Shown here one piece after another: positions 15,119-22,062 of a stretch of DNA of 30,580 nt. Positions within the stretch are counted from its first letter, which is position 1; each line of letters opens with the position of its first letter. Source of the stretch: Asaia bogorensis (GTDB taxonomy: Bacteria; Pseudomonadota; Alphaproteobacteria; Acetobacterales; Acetobacteraceae); the NCBI GenBank assembly GCA_945886995.1, contig CAMCZJ010000004.1, positions 1 through 30,580 on the forward strand, in the 5' to 3' direction. Below the pieces are notes generated by a model. That model was not told the DNA's origin. It did not search any database and saw nothing but the letters and a program-made list of their open reading frames with translations. The position numbers were made by a program, and so were the translations under genes.

Positions 15119-16309
15119 ATGATTTCTGGTCGCAAAATCCTGCTGATCGTCTCGGGCTCCGTCGCCGCCTATAAGGTGCTGGAATTAACGCGGCTTGCGC
15201 GGAAGGCTGGGGCAAGCGTCACCGCCATCCTGACCGCGGGCGGGGCGCGCTTTGTCACCAAGGAAGCGCTCGCCGCCATTACCGGCCAGGCCGTGCATGA
15301 TGATCTTTGGGCAGCCGAGGCCGAGATTGGACATATCCGTCTGGCGCGACTGCCCGATCTGGTGCTGGTGGCGCCGGCTTCGGCGGATTTGCTCGCGAAA
15401 ATCACGCATGGGCTTGCGGATGATTTGGCGACCTGCGTGCTGTTGGCCACGCGCGCGCCGATCATGGTCGCACCCGCGATGAACCCCGCCATGTGGGAAA
15501 ACCCGGCGACGCAGGCGAATATCGCGACGCTGCGGGCGCGCGGCATTATGCTGGCCGGGCCGGAAGTGGGCGCCATGGCGGAACCGGAATCGGGACCGGG
15601 TCGGTTGATTGAACCGGCGGCATTGCTTGAGGCGGTTGTGGCAGCACTCACCCCCACCGCGCAGCCCCTGCATGGCCACCATGTGCTGGTGACGAGCGGG
15701 CCGACGCATGAACCGATTGACCCGGTTCGCTACATCGCCAATCGCAGCAGCGGCAAGCAGGGCCATTCGATTGCCGCAGCGCTTGCAGCACTTGGCGCGC
15801 GGGTGACGTTGGTCTCTGGCCCCGTGGCGCAGCCGGACCCGAAGGGTGTGACCGTGCAGCGCGTGGAATCCGCGCGTGATATGCTGGCCGCTTGCGAAGC
15901 GGCACTTCCCGCTGATGTCGCGATTTGCGCGGCGGCGGTGGCGGATTGGCGGAGTGCGGCAGCCGCCGATCAGAAAATGAAAAAAATCGCGGGGGAAGTA
16001 CCGCCGCCGATCGCACTGGCGCTCAACCCCGATATCCTGGCGACGCTTTCCGCTGCCGGGCCGCGCCGGCCAAAGCTGGTGGTGGGTTTCGCGGCAGAGA
16101 CCGAAAAACTGGAAGAACATGCGCGGGCCAAACGCCGCAAGAAGGGCTGCGATTGGATCGTTGCCAATGATGTCTCGGGCGATGTGATGGGGGGGGCGGA
16201 GAACACCGTGCTGCTGATCACGCCCAAAGGCACGGAAGCCTGGCCGCGCATGAAGAAGGAAGACGTCGCGGCGAAGCTTGCCGCGCGCATAGCAGAGGCT
16301 TTGGCATGA
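15119..16309 (+). CDS. coaBC: Bifunctional phosphopantothenoylcysteine decarboxylase / phosphopantothenate-cysteine ligase
   Basis: 396 residues, normal length. It carries out two steps of coenzyme A synthesis: CTP-dependent ligation of cysteine to 4'-phosphopantothenate, then FMN-dependent decarboxylation to 4'-phosphopantetheine. The CoaC half shows VSGSVAAYK at 11-19, the conserved His in GHIRLAR (H72), PASADLLAK at 86-94 and PAMN at 119-122. The CoaB half shows TSGPTHEPIDPVRYIANRSS, AAAVADW, a KMKK lysine and VGFAAET. The flap that in E. coli reads ACGDIGPGRM reads AEPESGPGRL here, so the cysteine equivalent to C158 is replaced, apparently by E155. The gene overlaps dut by 4 bp (ATGA), a common pairing, and the two are surely co-translated. 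Confidence 0.95.
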   Translation: MISGRKILLIVSGSVAAYKVLELTRLARKAGASVTAILTAGGARFVTKEALAAITGQAVHDDLWAAEAEIGHIRLARLPDLVLVAPASADLLAKITHGLADDLATCVLLATRAPIMVAPAMNPAMWENPATQANIATLRARGIMLAGPEVGAMAEPESGPGRLIEPAALLEAVVAALTPTAQPLHGHHVLVTSGPTHEPIDPVRYIANRSSGKQGHSIAAALAALGARVTLVSGPVAQPDPKGVTVQRVESARDMLAACEAALPADVAICAAAVADWRSAAAADQKMKKIAGEVPPPIALALNPDILATLSAAGPRRPKLVVGFAAETEKLEEHARAKRRKKGCDWIVANDVSGDVMGGAENTVLLITPKGTEAWPRMKKEDVAAKLAARIAEALA

Positions 16310-16758
16310 CACCGGAAATTGCTGTGATACGCCTGCCCCATGGCGCGGATCTGCCGCTGCCAAGCTATGCGACAGAAGGTGCCGCGGGCATGGATTTGCT
16401 TGCGGCGATCAGCGCGCCGGTGGTGATCCCACCGGGAGGGCGCGCCTTGATTCCAACCGGCCTTAAAATGGCGATCCCTGCGGGGTATGAGATTCAGGTG
16501 CGGCCCAGGTCAGGTTTGGCGCTCAAGAATGGCATTACGCTGCCCAATAGCCCCGGGACGATAGATGAGGATTATCGCGGTGAATTGGGCGTGATCCTCA
16601 TGAATGCAGGCAATGAGCCTTTCACCGTGGAACGCGGCATGCGCATTGCCCAAGCCGTGCTGGCGCCGGTGACGCGCGGCGTTTGGCGCGAAGTGACCGA
16701 ACTGCCGGAATCCGCACGCGGTGCGGGCGGTTTCGGCAGTACCGGGACAAAGGCCTGA
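16306..16758 (+). CDS. dut: dUTP diphosphatase
   Basis: 150 residues, the normal size of a trimeric dUTPase. It hydrolyses dUTP to dUMP and pyrophosphate, keeping uracil out of DNA and feeding thymidylate synthesis. All five motifs are visible: AAGMDLLAA (26-34), RPRSGLALK (66-74), NSPGTIDEDYRGE (81-93, catalytic Asp87), ERGMRIAQAV (109-118) and the P-loop-like RGAGGFGSTG (138-147) at the C-terminus. Its start overlaps the coaBC stop by 4 bp. The stop lies 6 bp from the end of the convergent RidA-like gene, with no clear terminator between them. Confidence 0.97.
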   Translation: MTPEIAVIRLPHGADLPLPSYATEGAAGMDLLAAISAPVVIPPGGRALIPTGLKMAIPAGYEIQVRPRSGLALKNGITLPNSPGTIDEDYRGELGVILMNAGNEPFTVERGMRIAQAVLAPVTRGVWREVTELPESARGAGGFGSTGTKA

Positions 16759-16764
16759 ACCCGG

Positions 16765-17232
16765 TTAATCCAGCACGCGGAAAATCGCCTCGATCTCTAC
16801 CGGGATTTGATTGGGCAGGCTGCCAAAACCAACTGCGGAGCGCGCATGCTGGCCGTTATCCCCCAGCACCGCGACGAAAAGATCCGAACAGCCATTGATG
16901 ATGCGCGGATGCTCGCGAAATTCCGGCACCGCATTGACCATGCCAAGGACCTTCAGCGCACGCAGCCGGGAAAGCCCGCCCGCAGCAGAAGCGGCCACGG
17001 ACAGCAAGGAAAGCCCAACCCGGCGCGCGAGCTGATAGGCTTCATCAATGCTGACTTCCGTTGGCACCTTGCCGCTGATCGGTTTTCCTTCCGCATCGCG
17101 CGGCCCTTGGCCCGAGAGATAGATGATGCTCCCATCGCGCCGGAATGGCACATAGGTGCCAAGGGGCTTCGGTGCTGGCGGCAACACCAGGCCAAGTGCT
17201 GCCAGGCGGGCTTCGGGGGTATCTTCGGACAT
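16765..17232 (-). CDS. RidA/YjgF-family protein (first of two)
   Basis: 155 residues, with GGAG seven bases before the ATG at 17232. It matches the longer RidA subfamily that begins with an R/KLAALG-V-LP helix: TYVPFRRDGSIIYLSGQGP near residues 26-44 and the end HARSAVGFGSLP then PVEIEAIF. The arginine of HARS corresponds to the RidA Arg that binds the carboxylate of imines, and the Glu of the terminal strand is kept. Canonical RidA hydrolyses reactive enamine/imine intermediates from PLP enzymes, but this subfamily is not well defined functionally. It is divergent from the TPR gene. A second member lies at 26165-26629. Confidence 0.88.
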   Translation of the reverse strand: MSEDTPEARLAALGLVLPPAPKPLGTYVPFRRDGSIIYLSGQGPRDAEGKPISGKVPTEVSIDEAYQLARRVGLSLLSVAASAAGGLSRLRALKVLGMVNAVPEFREHPRIINGCSDLFVAVLGDNGQHARSAVGFGSLPNQIPVEIEAIFRVLD

Positions 17233-17317
17233 TTATCGCTCCGTCGTGTTGGTGCTGATACTCGACACGGCTTGGCCAAGGCTGGCAAGCTTTGGGCTTA
17301 AATGTTGGAGGTTCCCC

Positions 17318-18667
17318 ATGCCCCAGGATCAGCACGGCCTTGCCATCACCAGTGCTTCAGAAGCGGCAACGCAGGCTTATGATCATGTCGTGACGGGCTA
17401 TCTGAAATATCGCGCCGATACGCCCGTGCGGTTAAAAGCGCTGCTGGAAGCGGATGGCGACATGCCGATGGCGCGGGTGTTGCAATCAGCGCTCACCTTG
17501 CTTGGTTATAAGGCCGCGCTGCTGCCCGCCGCGCGCGAGGTGGCCGCAACCGCAACCCGCCTTGCCGCCAAGGCCAATGCACGCGAAGCGGCCCATGCCG
17601 CCGCCGTCACCGCTTGGGCAGCGGGGGATTTGGACAAAGCGCTGGCAGGGTGGGAGGCGATTTTGCGCGACCACCCGCATGATATTCTGGCCTTCCGGCT
17701 GCATCACTTCAACGCGTTTTGGTTGGGGCGTGTTGGCACCATGCAGCGCGTCGTGGATGGCGTCTATCCGCGCTGGACCGCCGCCCTGCCTGCCTATGGC
17801 AGCATTCTGGCCTGTCGCTGCTTCGCGCATGAGGAATGCGGCAATTACCAGGTGGCGGAAGAAAGCGGGCGCGCCGCCATTGATCTTGACCCAGGCGATT
17901 TATGGGCGGCGCATGCGGTAGCGCATGTGATGGAAATGCAGGGCCGGAGGGGCGAAGGCATTGCCTGGCTCGCGGGTTTGGAAAAGCATTGGGAAGGCGC
18001 TTCCAACCTGGCGCATCATTTGTTTTGGCACCGCGCCATGTATCATTTGGAACGCGCGGAATCCGAAGAGGTGCTGACGCTGTACGACAAGGGCTTTCGC
18101 AATCTGCAAAGCCCGCTGACGGAAGCCGCACCCGATCTTTACATTGATGTGCAGAATGCCGCTTCCATGCTGTTTCGCTTGCAGCGCCAGGGTGTGAATA
18201 TTGGCGCACGCTGGGAAGAATTGGCCGATAAGGCAGAAGCGCGGATTGGTGATTGCTTGTCCGCCTTCACCCTGCCGCATTGGATGATGGCGCTTGTGGC
18301 AAGCGGGCGCTTCCAGGCGGCAGCGCGGCTATTGGACGGCATTCGTGATGCCATCGCTGCGGGCGGCACACTCGCCCCCATTCTGCGCGATGCGGCGCTG
18401 CCAGTGTGTGAGGCCGTGCTGGCGCATGGGCGCGGCGATTACGCCCGCGCCGTTGCCGTGATGCGCCCGGCGATTGGCGTGATGCACCGCATGGGCGGCA
18501 GCCATGCGCAACAGGATGTGCTGGAACAGCTTTTCCTTGATGCAGCAATGAAAGCCGGCATGCTGGCCGATGCGCGCCTGCTGCTGGAACGCGTGGCAGG
18601 GCGCCATCCCGTGCCACCAGAACGTCGCGTGGGCTATGCCAGCGCCGCTGCCGCTGTAATGCATTGA
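17318..18667 (+). CDS. TTC38-like tetratricopeptide repeat protein
   Basis: 449 residues from ATG 17318, with GGAGG seven bases upstream; an in-frame ATG at 17156 lies inside the divergent RidA gene and is rejected. The sequence matches the TTC38 family along its full length (about 450-470 residues): helical TPR-like pairs throughout, a DLDKALAGWEAILRDHPHD repeat near 105-123, FRLHHFNAFWLG, and HAVAHVMEMQGRRGEGIAWL near residue 200. No signal peptide or membrane segment, so it is probably cytosolic. No biochemical role is established for bacterial members. It is followed after 14 bp by an AhpD-like gene, implying an operon. Confidence 0.85.
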   Translation: MPQDQHGLAITSASEAATQAYDHVVTGYLKYRADTPVRLKALLEADGDMPMARVLQSALTLLGYKAALLPAAREVAATATRLAAKANAREAAHAAAVTAWAAGDLDKALAGWEAILRDHPHDILAFRLHHFNAFWLGRVGTMQRVVDGVYPRWTAALPAYGSILACRCFAHEECGNYQVAEESGRAAIDLDPGDLWAAHAVAHVMEMQGRRGEGIAWLAGLEKHWEGASNLAHHLFWHRAMYHLERAESEEVLTLYDKGFRNLQSPLTEAAPDLYIDVQNAASMLFRLQRQGVNIGARWEELADKAEARIGDCLSAFTLPHWMMALVASGRFQAAARLLDGIRDAIAAGGTLAPILRDAALPVCEAVLAHGRGDYARAVAVMRPAIGVMHRMGGSHAQQDVLEQLFLDAAMKAGMLADARLLLERVAGRHPVPPERRVGYASAAAAVMH

Positions 18668-18681
18668 AAGGATAGAAGGTC

Positions 18682-19020
18682 ATGACCGAAGTCAAGGATT
18701 GGGAAAGCTACAGCGCGGGGCTGAAGGCGCGCGGCAAGGAATTGGGGCAATTGCACCCTGAAATCGTGAAAGGCTTTGTCGCCCTTTCAAATGGTGCGGC
18801 GCAAACCAAGCATTTGGATGCGAAAACACGCGAATTCATCGCCCTTGCCGTTGCCATCACCACCAAATGCGATGGCTGCATTGACGCCCATGCGCGCAAG
18901 GCCAAGGCCGCCGGCGCCACAAAGGAAGAAATCGCCGAAGCGCTTGGCGTCGCCATCGCGCTTAATGCCGGCGCGGCCTATACCTATGCGCTGCATGTGC
19001 TGGATGCGGTGGGCGAATAG
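18682..19020 (+). CDS. Carboxymuconolactone decarboxylase/AhpD-like protein
   Basis: 112 residues. It contains the full AhpD-type redox signature E-x11-C-x2-C-x3-H: Glu51, Cys63, Cys66 and His70 in EFIALAVAITTKCDGCIDAH. AhpD-like proteins are small helical thiol oxidoreductases that recycle peroxiredoxins or lipoyl groups; true carboxymuconolactone decarboxylases lack the CxxC. A GAAAGGATAG site precedes the ATG. It lies 14 bp after the TPR gene, so the two are probably co-transcribed. The peroxidase partner is not in the window. A redox role is a family-based inference. Confidence 0.9.
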   Translation: MTEVKDWESYSAGLKARGKELGQLHPEIVKGFVALSNGAAQTKHLDAKTREFIALAVAITTKCDGCIDAHARKAKAAGATKEEIAEALGVAIALNAGAAYTYALHVLDAVGE

Positions 19021-19026
19021 CCCGCT

Positions 19027-19908
19027 CTAGCCAAGGCGTTTTCGCGCCACCGCAAGGGCGGCGCTTTGTTCCTTGGTGACGGCGGGGTAATGCAGATCAA
19101 GCTTTTCCAGCGCTTCGATAATGGCCGCCACCACCACAAGGCGGGTGAACCATTTGGCATTGGCTGGCACGACAAACCATGGCGCGTGGGGGGCCGCGGT
19201 TGCGGTGATCGCGCCCTGATAGGCCTTCATATAATCCCCCCAATGGGCGCGTTCCGCGACATCATTGGGTGAGAATTTCCAGTTCTTCTCAGGTTCTTCG
19301 ATACGCGCCAGGAAGCGCTTTTTCTGTTCATCCTCGCTCACATTCAGGAAGAACTTCAGCACCACCGTGCCCTGACGCGCCAGGTAACGCTCATAAGCCG
19401 CGATGTCTTCCAGCCTTTCATCCCAAATTTTCTTGCCAATCAGGGAAGGCGGCAGCTTCTGGCGCACGAGGAATTCGGGATGTACGCGCAGCACAAGCAC
19501 TTCTTCGTACCAGGAACGGTTATGAATGCCGATACGCCCGCGTTCCGGCAGCGCTATGGAATGGCGCCAGAGGAAATCATGGTCCAATTCCATCGCGCCC
19601 GGCGCCTTGAAGGAATGCACCTGGCAGCCCTGCGGGTTGACGCCTGAGAAAACATGCTTGATGGCGCCATCCTTGCCGGCAGCATCCATGGCTTGGAAAA
19701 TACAAAGAACCGACCAGCGATCCTGCGCGTAAAGCTTATCCTGCATTTCAGCAAGGCGGACCACCCCTTGTTGCAGCAGCGCCTGAGCCGCGGTCTTTTC
19801 AAGCCCAAGCCCGGCGGTATCGCCTGGGTCATAATTCTTCAAGCGGAAGCCTCGGCCATTTGTGACACGGTAGCGATCAAGGATTTTCGTGACACGTTCT
19901 TCCATCAT
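19027..19908 (-). CDS. ppk2: Polyphosphate kinase 2 family protein, class III-like
   Basis: 293 residues from ATG 19908, which overlaps the MFS stop by 4 bp and has AAGGA six to seven bases upstream; the ORF reaching 20016 would run inside the MFS gene. It carries the Walker A region IFQAMDAAGKDGAIKH at 70-85, HNRSWYEEVLVLRVHPE at 129-145 (the lid region typical of PPK2) and a Walker B-like TVVLKFFLNVS. The EEVLVLRVHPE form resembles class III PPK2 enzymes, which phosphorylate AMP and ADP from polyphosphate, more than class I. It converges with the AhpD-like gene. Class assignment from motif reading only; it could equally make NDP/NTP for other bases. Confidence 0.9.
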   Translation of the reverse strand: MMEERVTKILDRYRVTNGRGFRLKNYDPGDTAGLGLEKTAAQALLQQGVVRLAEMQDKLYAQDRWSVLCIFQAMDAAGKDGAIKHVFSGVNPQGCQVHSFKAPGAMELDHDFLWRHSIALPERGRIGIHNRSWYEEVLVLRVHPEFLVRQKLPPSLIGKKIWDERLEDIAAYERYLARQGTVVLKFFLNVSEDEQKKRFLARIEEPEKNWKFSPNDVAERAHWGDYMKAYQGAITATAAPHAPWFVVPANAKWFTRLVVVAAIIEALEKLDLHYPAVTKEQSAALAVARKRLG

Positions 19909-21152
19909 GCAGCTTCCTTCTTTACCTGACACCAGGGCAGCATAATCCAAAGCACGGCGGCCAATTGGACGGAGAATGTCATGCCAAGCGCCCAGACATA
20001 GCCTTCCGGGGCCCAACCGCCACTTTCATTGCGCAGCCAGAGATCAAGGATGGCACCGATGCCGGTCTGGAACAAGAAAACCACGCAAAGCATCAGGAAA
20101 TTAATGGCAGTGGAAACGCGCCCGGCCAGTGCCGGGGGGAAGCCTTGCGCAATCGCGGCATAGCCGGCAGGCCCGACCGACCCCGAAAAGGAAAACAGGA
20201 ACCACAAAAACGCCATGGTCCAGAAATCAGCCGGCCCAAGCATCAGCATGGCCTGCGCGAGAAGACAGCCCGCAACACCAACATAGGGCATCAACATGGG
20301 CGAAAAGCCGCGCGCTTGCACAAAGGAAGCGGCCTGACCCGTGAAAAGGCTGCCCAACATCATCCCAATCGAATAGATCAACAATGCAGCGGCGCGCGGC
20401 CCATCATCAAGGCCGCCAACATCGCGCAACCATGGCCCCGCCCAAAGCCCCTGATAGGTGAAGTTCAGGGTAGAGAGCATGGCAACACTCGGCACCAGGC
20501 GAAGAAACACTGGGTCTTTGAAAATGCGGCCATATTCACCGATTTCCTGGCGCAAGCTGCGCCGTGGTGCGGGTGCCGCGCCGGGTGGCGCATTGGATAC
20601 GGATAGCCATACCCAGGCCGAAACCATTACCGCGAGCGCCGCCAGCACGGCGAAAACACCGCGCCAGCCAATAAAGGGCAACGCCCATTGTACCGGCATG
20701 GTGGCCGCAAGCCCGCCCATGGAGGCGAAGAACAGCCCTGCCCCGGTCACCGCCGCCACGCGTTCCTTGGGATACCATTGCGTATTCGCCTTCAGCATGG
20801 CCATCAACCCCGCCGCCACACCAACCCCGGCCACACATCGCCCAACCGCCAGCGTTAGCACATCGGCTGACAAGGCGCTGATGACGAAACCGGCCGCCGC
20901 AATCAGGGCAAGGCTTGCCTGCACCCGGCGCGGACCCTTCAGGTCCAGCGCAAGGCCGATGGGTAATTGCGCCATGGCATAGCTTGCGAAAAAGCAGGCG
21001 GCGAGCAGCCCAAGTTCCGCCGCCGTTAGGCCAAATTCAAGCGCAAGCAAGGGCCCAATAACAGCAACCAAGGTCCGATTGGCCTGGTTGATGAAATTGA
21101 TGGCCGCAAGTGGCAAGGTGATGCGTGTGAAGAGTGACATGGCCGGCAGCAT
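19905..21152 (-). CDS. MFS transporter
   Basis: 415 residues with about 12 membrane segments. The first half carries LPIGLALDLKGPRRVQ between TM2 and TM3, the MFS A-motif position, and VGRCVAGVGVAAGLM. A central cytoplasmic loop rich in Ala/Pro/Arg separates the two six-helix bundles. The overall type resembles NarK/phthalate-permease-like MFS uptake proteins, but nothing identifies the substrate. ATG 21152 has no strong ribosome site; an ATG at 21140 (MSLFTR) is a possible start. It follows the secreted EEP-fold gene by 33 bp and overlaps ppk2 by 4 bp, so transporter and kinase are translationally coupled. Confidence 0.85.
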   Translation of the reverse strand: MLPAMSLFTRITLPLAAINFINQANRTLVAVIGPLLALEFGLTAAELGLLAACFFASYAMAQLPIGLALDLKGPRRVQASLALIAAAGFVISALSADVLTLAVGRCVAGVGVAAGLMAMLKANTQWYPKERVAAVTGAGLFFASMGGLAATMPVQWALPFIGWRGVFAVLAALAVMVSAWVWLSVSNAPPGAAPAPRRSLRQEIGEYGRIFKDPVFLRLVPSVAMLSTLNFTYQGLWAGPWLRDVGGLDDGPRAAALLIYSIGMMLGSLFTGQAASFVQARGFSPMLMPYVGVAGCLLAQAMLMLGPADFWTMAFLWFLFSFSGSVGPAGYAAIAQGFPPALAGRVSTAINFLMLCVVFLFQTGIGAILDLWLRNESGGWAPEGYVWALGMTFSVQLAAVLWIMLPWCQVKKEAA

Positions 21153-21185
21153 GGCACGGGTGCCACCCCCCGCCCATAGGTCAGT

Positions 21186-22055
21186 CTACGGTAGGCGCAG
21201 ACGAATACTGATGGGGCAATGATCGCTGATCACATCACGCAGCGAAGGGTCGCGTTCCGGATAGGAAAAAACACGAAAACTGTCGCGAATGAACCAATCG
21301 GAAGCGCGCAGGCCCAACATGATATGGTCAACAAAGGGCCTATTCCGCCCTTCCCAGCCCCAGCAGGGGTTGGAAAAACCCTCGGTCACGCGACGCAAAG
21401 GCGTTACCGCATTCAGTGAGGCCAGCATATCATCGTCGCGCGAGAAACGCCGGTTGAAATCGCCAAGTATTGCAAATGCAACCCCTTCCCGCCGCCTTTC
21501 AGCGATCCATTCCGCAAGGATCTCCGACTGCTGGGCAAGGCTTTGACAATCGCTATTGTTAGGCTGTCGTAAAGACCCCTGGGCGCAGCCACCATCAAGG
21601 TGAATGGAAAGCAAGCGCAGCCGCGCGCCATTGGCGCCTTGCAAGGTTATATCCGCACCGCGTCGGAGTGACCGCCGCGCGGCTGGCCTCAGGTCTAGTG
21701 CGGCAAGATCGGGGTTGCGCGTAACGGACAGCCCCCGCCGCCAAGCAAAGCCTGATCTTTGAACATCGGTTTCAGATGGGAAATGGAATTCATAAACCGT
21801 TGAATCAAACACACGCGCGGCAGCCAAAGGGCCATCCACTTCCTGCAAGGCAATCACATCGGCAGCCAGACTCTCGACATAGACGCGCAGCCGGGCGAAA
21901 TCCTGCTCCGTGCGGGCTCTCAGGTCATCGGGAAGCGCAGGGTGTCCGGCCGGCTTGGTGGTGAGCCAAGCAATATTCCATGCGGCGAGCTTGATCTCCT
22001 GCGCCGCCGCAGGCGAGGTAAAGACAAGCACCACCAACAGGATCAGCGCGCGCAT
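21186..22055 (-). CDS. Exported endonuclease/exonuclease/phosphatase (EEP)-fold protein
   Basis: 289 residues. A Sec signal peptide (ALILLVVLVFTSPAAAQ, residues 3-19) sends it to the periplasm or outside. The EEP/DNase I-like metal site is complete: AAWNIAW (24-30), ALQEV (69-73), SIHLDGG, GDFNRR, VDHIML and the closing SDHCPIS. Extra cysteines around GGCAQGS, NSDCQS and NPCWGW suggest disulfides. The family covers nucleases, sphingomyelinases and inositol phosphatases, so the substrate is open; nuclease use for phosphate scavenging is one option. It starts 7 bp after the stop of the nuclease-helicase gene with GAGGG in front, so it is in the same operon. Confidence 0.87.
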   Translation of the reverse strand: MRALILLVVLVFTSPAAAQEIKLAAWNIAWLTTKPAGHPALPDDLRARTEQDFARLRVYVESLAADVIALQEVDGPLAAARVFDSTVYEFHFPSETDVQRSGFAWRRGLSVTRNPDLAALDLRPAARRSLRRGADITLQGANGARLRLLSIHLDGGCAQGSLRQPNNSDCQSLAQQSEILAEWIAERRREGVAFAILGDFNRRFSRDDDMLASLNAVTPLRRVTEGFSNPCWGWEGRNRPFVDHIMLGLRASDWFIRDSFRVFSYPERDPSLRDVISDHCPISIRLRLP

Positions 22056-22062
22056 CAGGCCC

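Noticed and set aside
15185..16363. Leftward open frame of 392 codons opposite coaBC
   Set aside because: The product is Arg/His/Gln-rich and domainless, while the other strand encodes a complete CoaBC.
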